Shown here: positions 8,464-18,032 of the stretch, piece by piece
Layout: each line of letters opens with the position of its first letter
Numbering within the stretch: position 1 is the stretch's first letter
DNA from: Bifidobacterium sp.
GTDB taxonomy: Bacteria > Actinomycetota > Actinomycetes > Actinomycetales > Bifidobacteriaceae
NCBI RefSeq assembly: GCF_022640935.1
Contig: NZ_JALCCV010000001.1
Span: 144,188 to 208,187, forward strand
Reading direction: 5' to 3'
Length of the DNA: 64,000 nucleotides
Position numbers and translations under genes: made by a program
The notes under the pieces: model-generated
Databases searched by the model: none
What the model saw: only the letters and a program-made list of their open reading frames with translations
What the model was told of the DNA's origin: nothing

Positions 8464-9714
8464 CTATTCCTTTCCTTCAGCATCATCGTCGCCCGCGTCG
8501 TGCCGGCACTCAGTGGGAAGCATGGCACGTCGCGCCCAATCCCCCAGCCAGGACAGCGAGGGCTTGGGGATCCTTTCGTAGGATCCCGATTCTCTGTCGA
8601 CTGCAGCGAGGCCGAAAGTCGGCTGCCAATTCCCCCACTCATAGTTGTCCAGCAACGACCAGTGAAAATAGCCATGCACCGGATATCCCTGCCCCATCAA
8701 TTCGCCCACGGCGCACAAGGCGGCCTCGGTGTAGGCGATGCGCTGTTCATCATGAATCGTAGATATGCCGTTTTCAGTGATGACCAGCGGCATCTCAGGC
8801 AGCAGACCGTGCACATGCATGAGCGCCTGCGCGGCGGCCTGCGGATAGTATTCCCATCCATTCGACGTCTGCCGGTCGGGCCCGACAGCCACTTTGGCCC
8901 CTTGCGCATCGATGACAGTCCGGGTGTAGGCCTGAATCCCGATAAAATCATCTTCCTTTGCCGCCCGAATGAAATAATCCTCGACTTTCGCCGAATACAC
9001 GGCAGCAGCCGCCTCGCCACCAGCGAGGCTTTGCACGCATTGATTCGCCACGCTCCAGCCCACGGGGACGCCGGGAAGCGACTCGTGCACCAGTGTGGCC
9101 GCAAGCCGGTGAGCTTCCACCAGGCGTCTCGCCACGACCGGGTCAGGGTCAGGCAGCAATCCCCCGGGCTGCAACGCGGCAGAGCCTGAAAGCACCGACG
9201 ACATGATAGCCACCATATTGGGCTCATTGATCGTGACAATGCCTGCGACGCCATCACGCAGCACAGGCAGCACAGCCTGGACATAGTCACCGAACCGGTT
9301 GATGGCATCCGGCCCTGCCCAACCGCCTTGCCGGGCGAACCATAACGGCGAAGTAAAGTGATGGAGCGTCACAAAGGGCTTCAGCCCCATGCTCGCGGCA
9401 GTCTGGACCATCATGTGATAATGGTCCAGCTCGTGCTCGTCGAAGACTCCGGGTTCCGGCTCGATGCGTGCCCACTCCACGCCGAACCGATAGGCGTTGA
9501 ACCCATTCTCTTGGAGCAGCCGCATGTCTTGGCGCCAGCGGTGGTATGAATCGCAAGCCATGCCAGACGCTTGGGCGAGAGGAGACCGCTCGGACGTCTC
9601 CAAGGCCCACCAGTCGCTATGGATGTTGCTGCCTTCGGTCTGATGCGGTGAGGTGGCAGCTCCGAACAGAAAATCCTCTGGAAGGATGTAGCCGCATTGT
9701 TGCTGTGTGCTCAT
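8464..9714 (-). CDS. Glycoside hydrolase family 1 beta-glucosidase / 6-phospho-beta-glycosidase family
   Basis: Retaining beta-glycosidase of 416 residues, beginning GYILPEDFLFGAATSPHQTEG as GH1 enzymes do. The acid/base Glu lies in TINEPN and the nucleophile Glu in ITENGI; the C-terminal WSLLDNYEW segment forms the aglycone side. No phosphotransferase genes accompany it, so a non-phosphorylated beta-glucoside is the likelier substrate. It precedes the GH3 gene by 7 bp and follows an alpha/beta hydrolase by 57 bp. Cytoplasmic, as no signal peptide is seen. It is slightly short for GH1 (usual 440-480). Confidence 0.9.
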   Translation of the reverse strand: MSTQQQCGYILPEDFLFGAATSPHQTEGSNIHSDWWALETSERSPLAQASGMACDSYHRWRQDMRLLQENGFNAYRFGVEWARIEPEPGVFDEHELDHYHMMVQTAASMGLKPFVTLHHFTSPLWFARQGGWAGPDAINRFGDYVQAVLPVLRDGVAGIVTINEPNMVAIMSSVLSGSAALQPGGLLPDPDPVVARRLVEAHRLAATLVHESLPGVPVGWSVANQCVQSLAGGEAAAAVYSAKVEDYFIRAAKEDDFIGIQAYTRTVIDAQGAKVAVGPDRQTSNGWEYYPQAAAQALMHVHGLLPEMPLVITENGISTIHDEQRIAYTEAALCAVGELMGQGYPVHGYFHWSLLDNYEWGNWQPTFGLAAVDRESGSYERIPKPSLSWLGDWARRAMLPTECRHDAGDDDAEGKE

Positions 9715-9771
9715 TATGAACTCCTTCTGTGCCGTTGCAGTGCATAGCCGGTCCTGGCTGTGCGCCTCCCG

Positions 9772-10689
9772 CTATTGGATGCTGGACCAGAAACCGGTCA
9801 AGACATGCGCCAGCCTCGCCGGCTCGTCGATTTGCGCGCTGTGGGCCGCGCCTGCTATAGAGATCGTTGCGATGCCCAGGCGGCGCGCCTCGTCATCATA
9901 GACGCCCTCGGGCCACACCTTGTCGTTCGCGCCATGGACCGACAGCATCGGGACGCCCGTGCCGCCGAGCTCGGCAGTCACGTCGGCATACGAGCCGAGA
10001 ATGGACGAAATACCGAGGAGGTTGTCCAAACTGGTCGCATGCGCCCGTAATCGGAACATTTCTACATACGGGTCTGCCTGCACTTCATCGCCGCGCTCGG
10101 GGTATGCGCTGCGATAGATCAGCGAGGGACCTATGGAGGCAAGCAGTCCTCGCGCCTTCCTCGTCTCATCGCTCGACGGTATAGGCGTGGCGCCGGTAGA
10201 GAACAGCGTCAGCGAACGTACCGACTCAGGCATCCGCAAGGCGATGCGCCGAGCCACAACACCGCCGAAACTATGCCCCACCAAGTCCACGGGCCTGTGC
10301 TCTGCACCTAATGTTTGCAGCACCTCGCATGCATCACCCACGAAATCGTCAAGGGTGTAGGATTCAATGCCCCGAGGCGAAGCGGAATCCGCCTGCCCCC
10401 GCTGACTGTAGCTAAGCACCGCGCGGCACCCACCGTCATCGAGAGATCTCATCAGCACAGGGAAGAAGTCGACGAAATCCTCTTTCGACCCCGTAAACCC
10501 CGGAATGAAAACAGCAAGACGCTCGGCGACCATGACATTGCCAGTGGCCAGTGCAGTCAGGTCGCCCACCGCAGCAGAAATGGCAAATGTCTGCAATCCG
10601 CATGCAAGCGTCTGCGGACCAAAAGGCGGCACCTCACACAGCTTTGCCATCGGCAAATGCCCGCGTTGCACTGGCGACATCGGCTGCAT
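9772..10689 (-). CDS. Alpha/beta-fold hydrolase
   Basis: A 305-residue alpha/beta hydrolase with nucleophile elbow GHSFGG at about residue 143-148, an acid residue in VHGANDKVWPEG and a C-terminal catalytic His (AGAAHSAQID). No signal peptide or membrane segment is obvious. It starts 2 bp after the stop of the MFS transporter, so it belongs to the beta-glycoside operon, where it may hydrolyse an ester on an imported glycoside. The 40 residues before the core are unlike the family and the start could be further in. Substrate unknown. Confidence 0.8.
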   Translation of the reverse strand: MQPMSPVQRGHLPMAKLCEVPPFGPQTLACGLQTFAISAAVGDLTALATGNVMVAERLAVFIPGFTGSKEDFVDFFPVLMRSLDDGGCRAVLSYSQRGQADSASPRGIESYTLDDFVGDACEVLQTLGAEHRPVDLVGHSFGGVVARRIALRMPESVRSLTLFSTGATPIPSSDETRKARGLLASIGPSLIYRSAYPERGDEVQADPYVEMFRLRAHATSLDNLLGISSILGSYADVTAELGGTGVPMLSVHGANDKVWPEGVYDDEARRLGIATISIAGAAHSAQIDEPARLAHVLTGFWSSIQ

Positions 10690-10691
10690 TG

Positions 10692-12062
10692 CTACTTCAC
10701 ACGTCGGATGGGAATGAAGACGAGGATGCCCGCGATCGAAAGCACCGCAGCGCTGATGAACAGCAGCTCGTAGCCCAAGCTCGCAATCAGCGCCGCACCG
10801 AGGCCTCCCGCGATGACGCCGGTCAGCGTATTGGTCGTCCCCAAAATGCCCATGTCTTGGGCGGCGTTCTCCTTGTCCGGCAACACCTCGACCATCAAGG
10901 CCTGGTCAACCGCTTGGAATATGCCGAATGCCAACGCAGCCAAGGCGGTGTACACATAGTAGAACACCAAGGTCTTGGTAAGCGCCAAGACAATCATGCC
11001 GATGACCACGAAAGAAACCGATAGGGCGATCAACGGCTTTCTTTTGTCGAGCTTGTCTGATACGACACCGCCGAAAATGGAGGCAACAGCCCCTACACCA
11101 GCCATGATTAGCCCGGCCACCGTGCCGACCGCCGCTGCGCCCTTGATATCGAGCCCATAGTGGTAGCGCAGGATCTGCGTGGCGGTCTGGAGAATGAGCA
11201 TGATACCGAGCACAACGAAGAACCGGCCGACGTACGCGAGCCAGAAGTCGCGATCCTTGGGCAGGCGGAACCGCGCCGCGGGCGCCTTGTTTGTCTCGAT
11301 GTCGCCGATTTGCCTGTTGCTGAGATTGGCTCCGGGGATTGCCAGCACGATGATGACGGCAATAATGAGCATCGACCATGGCAGCACGAGAAAGCCCCTG
11401 GTGATGTGCTGGGTACCGAAGACCACGATAAGCAGCTGCGTGACGATTGATCCGAGTGCGGTTCCCGCCAACGAACCGAACCCCGCGTAGGCCGATGCAC
11501 GGCCGAGGAGCTTGGAATGAATGCGATCGGGCAGCAAGGCGTTATAGGAAGCGTAGTAAGTATTCAAACCGGCTTGGAACAGGCAGAAGAACAGCACGAC
11601 CGGCCATATCGCGCTATAATTCGCGACCGCAAGCCCAATCAGGGCGATTCCCGACGTTATGGCGCCACCGAGGATCCAAGGATTGCGCCGGCCCATCCGC
11701 GAACGGGTTTTGTCTGACAAGTGGCCGACGAGAACCGCGAAAACCGCTCCAGTGAATGCGCCGAAGATATTGGTTATGCCAATGGCGCTGTTGGCGGGAC
11801 CCTCGGGCAGCACAGCCGTGTATGTGAGTGCGAACAACGAGGCGGTGGCGGCCGTAGGTATGGTCGCAAGCAAGATGGCGAACAGGTTCAGGGGACCGAA
11901 TCACCCGAGTTTGTTCACAAAACGTCGTTCACCGAATTCATTGACTGGCGAGTCGTCGGCGGAGAAGTTGCCCAAAGCCTGTGCGTACGTTTCGGAGCCG
12001 GAGGTCTTCGCCGGATCGGTACCGGGATGATTTGGAGTTTGAACACTACTTTGTAAAGTCAT
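10692..12062 (-). pseudogene. MFS sugar transporter (GPH-like) interrupted by an in-frame TGA
   Basis: A 12-segment major-facilitator transporter, probably for beta-glucosides. Its RBS (AAGGA) and ATG are intact at 12060-12062 and it would encode an N-terminal tail ending RRFVNKLG. Codon 54 is TGA (11901-11903), after which the frame resumes as FGPLNLFAILLATIP and runs uninterrupted to 10692. The GHLSDKTRSRMGRRNPWI motif after TM2 is typical of MFS. The only downstream start before the end of TM1 is a TTG at 11873 with no RBS. Either the gene is a recent pseudogene, a CGA/TGG codon was miscalled, or TGA is read through. It would be the first gene of the glycoside operon, divergent from tetR. 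Confidence 0.8.
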
Positions 12063-12127
12063 ATCGTCCTTCTTTATTCAGACATGCAACCATGAGGACA
12101 GCAACAACGCCACCTCAAGTTCAGTAT

Positions 12128-12143
12128 GTTACCACATGGTTAC
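12128..12143. promoter_or_regulatory. Candidate TetR operator between tetR and the glycoside operon
   Basis: GTTACCACATGGTTAC is an imperfect 16-bp palindrome (half-sites GTTACC and GGTTAC) in the 150-bp divergent spacer, about 65 bp from the MFS start and 70 bp from the regulator start. Its size and place suit a TetR dimer. A possible tetR promoter lies beside it (TTGCGC at 12160, TAGCAT at 12181). Confidence 0.45.
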
Positions 12144-12212
12144 TTTTGTGCAACCCGGTTTGCGCGACCACGGCTGTCGCTAGCATGGCATTGATGGGAA
12201 AAGGTGTTATCC

Positions 12213-12908
12213 ATGAGTCAGCAATTGCAAGCGGAATCCGGATCGGACGTATCCGGGCACAGACCACATCCGCTGCTCGGCGCCGAGCAGCGGCAGGGTG
12301 AGGGGGACACCAAAGGGGAACGAACGCGCAATCGGATTCTCGATGCCGCCCTGAGGCTCTTTTCCAGATCTGGGTCGAATGGCGTCTCGCTACGGGCGAT
12401 TGCCAAGGAGGCGGACATATCGCATGCAGGTCTGCTCAAGTACTTCGCCGACAAAGACGAGCTGATTCTGGCAGCGATAGCTCGACGGGATCACTTCCCG
12501 GCCGCCTTGGAAATCCGGAGTTACAACGATGTCGGGCCAGAGGACTATCTGCCGCTGTTCCTCGAAGCGATCGAGCACAACATGAGCAATCCGGGCGTTG
12601 TGGGCATGTTCGCCAAAGTCGCTGCAGAGGCCACGAATCCAGAGCATCCTGCGCACGATTATTTCAAAACGCGGTACGCCCAACTGACCGACAAGCTGGC
12701 CCAATCAATCAGGTTCATCACTGGCTGCACGCAATCCGAGGCGCGGGAGCGGGCAGAGGAGTTCATCGCATTCGTCGACGGCATCCAGATCCAATGGCTG
12801 CTGCGCCCAGATGAAGTCAATATGTTCGAGGCCGCCAAAAGTTACCTCCATCGGACGGGCCTGCCCGATGGAGGCGACGCCGACCTCAGCGACGAGAAGA
12901 TCGATTAG
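12213..12908 (+). CDS. TetR/AcrR-family transcriptional regulator
   Basis: A 231-residue regulator. After a charged 35-residue tail, residues about 38-85 form the TetR helix-turn-helix (RTRNRILDAALRLFSRSG, then SLRAIAKEADISHAGLLKYF). The remainder is an all-helical ligand domain with no assignable inducer. Start at 12213 has AAAAGG 9 nt upstream; an in-frame GTG at 12204 is less likely. It is divergent from the MFS-hydrolase-GH1-GH3-SGNH-GH20 operon and probably controls it through the palindrome at 12128-12143. Its 3' end is convergent with the next gene, 12 bp apart. Confidence 0.88.
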   Translation: MSQQLQAESGSDVSGHRPHPLLGAEQRQGEGDTKGERTRNRILDAALRLFSRSGSNGVSLRAIAKEADISHAGLLKYFADKDELILAAIARRDHFPAALEIRSYNDVGPEDYLPLFLEAIEHNMSNPGVVGMFAKVAAEATNPEHPAHDYFKTRYAQLTDKLAQSIRFITGCTQSEARERAEEFIAFVDGIQIQWLLRPDEVNMFEAAKSYLHRTGLPDGGDADLSDEKID

Positions 12909-12920
12909 CCTCGCCTGACC

Positions 12921-14660
12921 TCATTGCAATTCCAGCAGGCCTTGGATGCCTCTGGTCCGCAGGATCTCGCGATACGGCCCGGCCTCCCGCGCAATGAGCT
13001 CATCGATGGCGTGCATGCCGAGCAGCTCCACCGGCGCCTTGTCATCGGTGAGGATCAGGGTTCCGGACTGCGGTTGCGAGACCGGCTTGAGCCGGCTAGC
13101 GGTCTCCCCCATTGCCCATTCGAGGTCGCCATCATGCGTCCGCGCGAACGTCGTGGCCTGCAGGGTGTTGGGTTCGCTCGCCTGAGCGATATCACCAGTC
13201 CCGAGGTTTCGAGACGTATCGCCCGATTCCGACTTGTCCGACTCGCCTTCATTCGCTGCGCTCGAGCTCGGCGTTTTCGCGAAGAGCTCGCGGTTGGTCG
13301 TGTCCGGCACGTCGGCGGTCAATATATTGCGCCGCCCAAACACGCTGGCGATCGTGCTGGTCAGCGCCTCGTTGATCGACCCTTTGCCGTCCGAGATCAT
13401 GTTCATATTGACGACCATGACGCCGCCGGGATTGAGGTGCTGCCGCACCATGGTGAAGAACTCGGTTGAGCTCATCTGAAAGGGAATCGTGATGTCCTGA
13501 TAGGCGTCGACCATGATCACGTCGTAAGTGCCCTTGCCTGCGGCGAGCCAGGCGCGGCCGTCGTAAGTGCTGACCGGAATATCCTGGGGCTCTTTGAAAT
13601 ACTCGCCTGCAAGCGCCGTGATCTTCTCGTCGATTTCGACGCCGGTGATATGCATATGTGGGTAGTACTGCCGCAGCTGGCGCGCATAGGTTCCTGTGCC
13701 CATGCCCAGAATCAGCGCGGAACCGGCATGGTCGGCGAGCGCCGGGGCGGCGAGCGCAGTGTCGTAGTACATGCCGGTCAGGCCCGGCTGCTTCATCGTC
13801 ACCGATTGGACGCCGAAGAGCACGTTGGTCGACAGGATAGTGCGGTCGGACAGGTTCTTGACCTGCAGGTAGTTGTAGATCGACTCGCCCTCGTAAGTCA
13901 GCTCGCGTTCCCAGAAGGCGAAGCCGCTCATCGGCGAAGCAACGGCAGAGGCAACGAATATGACCGCGCTGATGGCGCTGGTGACAAGGCGCACTTTCGA
14001 AGCGATGAAATACGTGAGTGCGAGGGCCAGCAGCAGCCCTGAAAATAATAGGAAGGTCACGAAGGTGCCGACCGCCGGAATCGTGACGAAGGTCGGCAGA
14101 AACGTGCCCAGAATCGAACCGATCGTGTTGCAGGCGCTCAGCCGGCCAACCACCGAGGCATTGTCGTCCAGCGAGTCGGTGGCGAATTTGACCAGACCTG
14201 GGGTCACGGTGCCCAGCAGAAACAGCGGCGGCACGAAGATCAGCATGCAGCTGATGAACGCGGCGATCACCAGGAAGTTCGTCGACACCGTGACGATGAG
14301 CAGGCCCGAAACCACGATAATGACATATTTGCCCAAGAGCGGAATAAGCGCGATCCACACCGCCGCCATCGTCACCCGCATGTAGAGCTTGTCGGGATTG
14401 GGGTCGCGATCGGCCTTGCGCCCGCCCCACACGCTGCCCAGCGCCAAGGCGATCATAATCGTGCCGATGATGATGGTCCATACGATCTGCGAGCTGGAGA
14501 AATACGGGGCAAGCAGACGTGAAGCGCCCAGTTCGGCGGCCATCACGGCCATGCCGGAGAAGAACTCAGTGACGTACAGGAACAGCTTCGAGCGCAAGAT
14601 CGGGCGCTCCTGCATCTGTGGAGTCAGCCCGTGATTCGTTGTAGCAGTCGTGGCGGTCAT
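12921..14660 (-). CDS. Membrane-anchored spermidine synthase-like protein
   Basis: A 579-residue fusion of an N-terminal membrane domain (about 8 hydrophobic helices, residues 20-240) with a C-terminal aminopropyltransferase/methyltransferase-like Rossmann domain (SALILGMGTGTYARQL and the acidic GVEID loop, about residues 300-440). A low-complexity acidic stretch (about 465-510) precedes the end. Such fusions are widespread in Actinobacteria, and actual polyamine synthesis is unproven for most. No speD or other polyamine gene is near. The start at 14660 (MTATTATTNHG) follows GAGGGG; an ATG 30 nt upstream lacks an RBS. Convergent with tetR. Confidence 0.8.
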   Translation of the reverse strand: MTATTATTNHGLTPQMQERPILRSKLFLYVTEFFSGMAVMAAELGASRLLAPYFSSSQIVWTIIIGTIMIALALGSVWGGRKADRDPNPDKLYMRVTMAAVWIALIPLLGKYVIIVVSGLLIVTVSTNFLVIAAFISCMLIFVPPLFLLGTVTPGLVKFATDSLDDNASVVGRLSACNTIGSILGTFLPTFVTIPAVGTFVTFLLFSGLLLALALTYFIASKVRLVTSAISAVIFVASAVASPMSGFAFWERELTYEGESIYNYLQVKNLSDRTILSTNVLFGVQSVTMKQPGLTGMYYDTALAAPALADHAGSALILGMGTGTYARQLRQYYPHMHITGVEIDEKITALAGEYFKEPQDIPVSTYDGRAWLAAGKGTYDVIMVDAYQDITIPFQMSSTEFFTMVRQHLNPGGVMVVNMNMISDGKGSINEALTSTIASVFGRRNILTADVPDTTNRELFAKTPSSSAANEGESDKSESGDTSRNLGTGDIAQASEPNTLQATTFARTHDGDLEWAMGETASRLKPVSQPQSGTLILTDDKAPVELLGMHAIDELIAREAGPYREILRTRGIQGLLELQ

Positions 14661-14780
14661 AATCCCCTCTTTGCTGCAAATGTCAGCCATCGAACATCAG
14701 TGTCATCGCGAGCCTATCAGACCGGCGTGAATGCGGGCAGGGGCTCGCGTGCGCTGCAGTGCGTGGGCTAGAGTGGCAGC

Positions 14781-15584
14781 ATGAACCAGGCGAGCCACGT
14801 ATGCGTCATCTTTGCAGCGGGACAATATTATGGTCCGACGCCGGGCATGCCTGCAGACCTCCTCGCAGGGCATCCTCGCCCCTTGGTGATCGCGGCCGAT
14901 GCCGGGCTCGACCATGCGCAGGTTGATGGCGTCGCCGCCGACATCGTGATCGGCGACTTCGATTCCGTGCAGGGCAGCGTACCCGATGATGCCCGCACGC
15001 TGCGGCTGCCGGCGCAGAAGGATGATCCCGATATGCTTTCTGCATTGAAGGTCGGCTGGAATCGCGGCGCGCGCGAATTCCATATTCTCGGCGGGCTGGG
15101 CGGCAGGATCGACCATACGATCGCGAACATCCAGCTCATGGGATTGCTGTCCCGGCACGGCGGCATCGGGTTCCTGTACGGCGAGGGTGCCATCGTCACC
15201 GCGATCACCGACGGCGAGCTCGCATTCGAACCGCATGCCGCCGTGCTTGGCGGCATGGTTTCGGTGTTCGCCCAGTCGGACGAGGCCCGAGACGTGAACG
15301 AGCCAGGGCTGAAATACCAGCTGCGCCACGCGACACTGACCAACGGCGTGGTGCAGGGCGTAAGCAACGAGTTCCTGCCCGGCATCGCCAGCGCGATCAA
15401 TGTGCGCGAAGGCACCTTGATCGTGACCTTCCCCATCACGACGCCGATGCCGGTAGTCACGCGCTACCACGAACTCGGCGGCGATCTGGGCCCGCTCGAC
15501 ACCGGAATTTCGCCGGTGCTCGCCGCGCAATTCCGCGATCGCCTGCGATCGGACGAAAAGATGCGGCAATGCGGCGAACAATAA
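14781..15584 (+). CDS. thiN: Thiamine diphosphokinase
   Basis: Transfers pyrophosphate from ATP to thiamine to make thiamine diphosphate. The 267-residue protein contains the catalytic-domain signatures GDFDS, QKDDPDMLSAL (metal binding) and GGLGGRIDHTIANI, in the right order within the first 130 residues, and the beta-rich thiamine-binding domain after about 180. The product is cytosolic. No TPP-riboswitch-like sequence is evident in the 120 bp upstream. The C-terminal 40 residues are longer than in most homologues. Confidence 0.92.
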   Translation: MNQASHVCVIFAAGQYYGPTPGMPADLLAGHPRPLVIAADAGLDHAQVDGVAADIVIGDFDSVQGSVPDDARTLRLPAQKDDPDMLSALKVGWNRGAREFHILGGLGGRIDHTIANIQLMGLLSRHGGIGFLYGEGAIVTAITDGELAFEPHAAVLGGMVSVFAQSDEARDVNEPGLKYQLRHATLTNGVVQGVSNEFLPGIASAINVREGTLIVTFPITTPMPVVTRYHELGGDLGPLDTGISPVLAAQFRDRLRSDEKMRQCGEQ

Positions 15585-15756
15585 ACAGCCAGCCTCCGTC
15601 CACGACGCACGGCACGAACCGCATGACACGGCCTGATGCATCCAGGACGCCTGCATTAATACGATCGACCCGATCGACCCGATCGCGTAACTCATAAGAA
15701 TCCGAAACGCATTCACCCATAATCAATCCGTCCTTGTCTATCAATCAGGAGGTTTC

Positions 15757-16152
15757 ATGGCTGACCGCACTGCAGGCCAACTGCTTTTCATCTGCTATTC
15801 GCACTGCTCAACCTGCGCCAGGGCGCGACGCTGGCTGGGCGAGCACGGCATCGAGTTCACCGAACGCAATATCAAAACGGATAACCCCACGAAAGCCGAG
15901 CTCACCGCTTGGTACCACGCCAGCGGGCTGCCGATCCGCCGCTTCTTCAACACGTCCGGGCAACTGTATCGCGGTTTGGGGCTGAAAGGTAAACTGCCCT
16001 CGATGAGCGACGACGAGGCGCTGGAACTGCTGGCCACCGATGGCATGCTCGTCAGGCGCCCGGTTGTTGTGAGCGCTCACGGCATTTTGGTCGGTTTTTC
16101 GCCCGAAGCATGGGGCACGTTGCTGGCAAGTACAGACGGCGGGATAAAGTAG
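15757..16152 (+). CDS. ArsC/Spx-family thioredoxin-fold protein
   Basis: A 131-residue member of the arsenate reductase (ArsC)/Spx family with a CxxC motif near the N-terminus (HCSTCARARRWL) and the family segments RNIKTDNPTKAELTAWY, RRFFNTSGQLYR and RRPVVV. Spx-like proteins and glutaredoxin-type arsenate reductases share these features, so the reaction cannot be assigned. No ars genes are near. AGGAGG 5 nt upstream fixes the start. The upstream 170 bp contain a 9-bp tandem repeat (CGATCGACC, about 15661-15685). Confidence 0.82.
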   Translation: MADRTAGQLLFICYSHCSTCARARRWLGEHGIEFTERNIKTDNPTKAELTAWYHASGLPIRRFFNTSGQLYRGLGLKGKLPSMSDDEALELLATDGMLVRRPVVVSAHGILVGFSPEAWGTLLASTDGGIK

Positions 16153-16175
16153 GCACCGTTGATAAACAATGGCCG

Positions 16176-16195
16176 GGGCGCGCTGGCGCGCGCCC
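16176..16195 (+). terminator. GC-rich hairpin between the ArsC-like gene and gap
   Basis: GGGCGCGC (16176-16183) can pair with GCGCGCCC (16188-16195), 17 bp after the ArsC-like stop and 26 bp before the gap start. It lacks a U run, so it may be a weak terminator or a 5' stabilising hairpin of the gap mRNA. Confidence 0.35.
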
Positions 16196-16221
16196 GAGCC
16201 TGATTCCCAAGGGAGTATTTT

Positions 16222-17277
16222 ATGACAGTGAAGATTGGTATCAACGGCTTTGGCCGTATCGGACGCCTCGCGTTCCGTCGTATCCTCAAGCTCCAGGAGC
16301 GTGGCGGACAGGCCGGTGACATCGAGGTCGCAGCCATCAACGATCTGACCACCCCGTCCATGCTCGCTTACCTGCTCAAGTACGACAGCACCCAGGGATC
16401 CTTCCGCCATGACGACGGAACGGCATACGACGTGGCTTCCACTGACACCGCCATCGTGGTGGACGGCAAGTCCTACACGGTCTACGCCGAGAAAGACGCC
16501 CGCAATCTGCCGTGGGTCAAGAACGACGGCGTCGAGTTCGTGCTCGAATGCACCGGCTTCTATACTTCCGCCGAGAAGTCTCAGGCCCACTTGGATGCCG
16601 GAGCCAAGAAGGTGCTCATCTCCGCCCCGGCAAAGGACGACACCACTCCGACCGTTGTGGCCGGCGTGAACGACGACATCCTGACGGCTGACGACAACAT
16701 CGTGTCCGCCGGCTCCTGCACCACCAACTCCTTGGCCGCCATGGTCAAGACGCTGGACGAGAACTTCGGCATCAAGGTCGGCTTCATGACCACGATCCAC
16801 GCTTACACCGGCACCCAGATGATCCTCGACGGACCGCGCTCCAAGAACGGCCGCGCCAACCGCGCCGCCGCCGTCAACACGATCGAGCACTCCACCGGCG
16901 CGGCCAAGGCCATTGGCAAGGTCGTTCCGTCCGTGCAGGGCAAGCTGCAAGGCCATGCCCAGCGCGTCGCCGTGCCCGACGGCTCCGTCACCGAGCTGAC
17001 CTCCGTACTGGAGAAGTCCGCGACCGCCGACGAGATCAACGAGGTCTTCAAGAAGGCGTACTCGGATTCCGAGACCTACGGCTACAACGCCGACGGCATC
17101 GTGACCTCCGACATCATCGGCGATACCCACGGCGGCGTTTTCGACCCGACCCAGACCGCGGTCAACGAAGTCGACGGCGTCACCTTGGTGCGCACCGTCG
17201 CCTTCTACGACAACGAGAACGGCTTCACCTGCAATATGATCCGCACGCTGATGAAGTTCGCCGAAGTCTCCAAGTGA
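16222..17277 (+). CDS. gap: Glyceraldehyde-3-phosphate dehydrogenase, type I
   Basis: NAD-dependent oxidation and phosphorylation of glyceraldehyde 3-phosphate in the lower bifid shunt. The 351-residue protein starts [19 protein letters not shown] (Rossmann NAD site) and carries the catalytic Cys in [11 protein letters not shown] and the [15 protein letters not shown] loop. Length fits the family. An AAGGGAG site precedes the ATG by 8 nt. Codon use looks strongly biased toward C-ending codons compared with neighbours, as expected for a highly expressed gene. A stem-loop follows at 17361-17413. Confidence 0.98.
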   Translation: MTVKIGINGFGRIGRLAFRRILKLQERGGQAGDIEVAAINDLTTPSMLAYLLKYDSTQGSFRHDDGTAYDVASTDTAIVVDGKSYTVYAEKDARNLPWVKNDGVEFVLECTGFYTSAEKSQAHLDAGAKKVLISAPAKDDTTPTVVAGVNDDILTADDNIVSAGSCTTNSLAAMVKTLDENFGIKVGFMTTIHAYTGTQMILDGPRSKNGRANRAAAVNTIEHSTGAAKAIGKVVPSVQGKLQGHAQRVAVPDGSVTELTSVLEKSATADEINEVFKKAYSDSETYGYNADGIVTSDIIGDTHGGVFDPTQTAVNEVDGVTLVRTVAFYDNENGFTCNMIRTLMKFAEVSK

Positions 17278-17360
17278 GCAAAAGGCGTGTGGACTGCGCA
17301 TTGATTGCAACTCGTCCGCATCGTCGCTGACTGACTGGCCGTAGGCATTCCTGTGTGAGC

Positions 17361-17413
17361 CTTCGCCCCTGTTGGGCATCGAGTATTATGCTCCCTGCTC
17401 GGCAGGGGCGAAG
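17361..17413 (+). terminator. Stem-loop downstream of gap
   Basis: An 11-bp perfect stem (CTTCGCCCCTG at 17361-17371 with its complement at 17403-17413) encloses a 31-nt loop and is followed by TCGTTTTC. It is 84 bp past the gap stop. Loop size and the short T run make it a modest terminator candidate; it could alternatively act in the ybaK leader. Confidence 0.45.
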
Positions 17414-17507
17414 TCGTTTTCGGGCGACGACGCGATGGGCGGCACCTATAGCACGATCCGCTGTACGGATTGGCTCGAATATCGTCTCCATGCGATACAA
17501 CGAAACC

Positions 17508-18032
17508 ATGTCCAAACGAAACAGGCACGGCGCAGGATCCGGATCAAGAGTCAAGGCGTCCACGCCTGCTATTGCGCAGCTGCGCAAGACCGGCATAACG
17601 TTTGAAACCTACGAATACGAGCATTCTGCCGATCATATGGACGATGGCTACGGCATCGAGGCCGCACAACGGCTTGGGCTCGACCCACATCAGATTTTCA
17701 AAACCTTGATGGCCGACACCGGCAGCGAACGTGTGATCGGTATCGTGCCGGTCAGTGGGCATCTCGACCTCAAAGCGTTGGCGGCTGCGGCCGGCGCGAA
17801 GAAGGTTGCGATGGCGAGCCACGATGTGGCGCAGCGCGAAAGCGGCTACGTGCTTGGCGGCATCTCCCCCTTCGGCCAGCGCACGCGTCATCGCACCGTG
17901 CTTGACGACAGTGCCCTGCGCTTCGAAACCATCCTGGTATCAGGGGGCAAACGCGGCCTTGACGTGGGAATCAAGCCGACTGATCTCCTCGCGGTTCTGC
18001 ATGCCACGGCTGCATCCATCGCCACATGGTGA
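17508..18032 (+). CDS. YbaK/EbsC-family aminoacyl-tRNA deacylase
   Basis: Trans-editing protein of the ProRS INS/YbaK family that probably hydrolyses mischarged Cys-tRNA(Pro) or Ala-tRNA(Pro). The 174-residue protein has the family core: TPAIAQLRKTGITFETYEYEH, GLDPHQIFKTLMAD (catalytic Lys), the VSGHLDLKALAAAAGAKKV stretch and GGISPFGQ. The start at 17508 is set by homology because no strong RBS is visible; an in-frame ATG at 17490 is possible. It stands alone between gap and a repeat-bearing spacer. Confidence 0.88.
   Translation: MSKRNRHGAGSGSRVKASTPAIAQLRKTGITFETYEYEHSADHMDDGYGIEAAQRLGLDPHQIFKTLMADTGSERVIGIVPVSGHLDLKALAAAAGAKKVAMASHDVAQRESGYVLGGISPFGQRTRHRTVLDDSALRFETILVSGGKRGLDVGIKPTDLLAVLHATAASIATW

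Noticed and set aside
14661..14780. TPP riboswitch before thiN
   Set aside because: The spacer is only 120 bp, shared with a divergent gene, and lacks the conserved CUGAGA and ACCUGA segments.
15808..17379. Long 523-codon minus-strand frame across gap
   Set aside because: It is the antisense shadow of gap and its neighbours; the plus strand carries an unmistakable GAPDH and the antisense product is His/Val/Gly-rich and unlike any protein.
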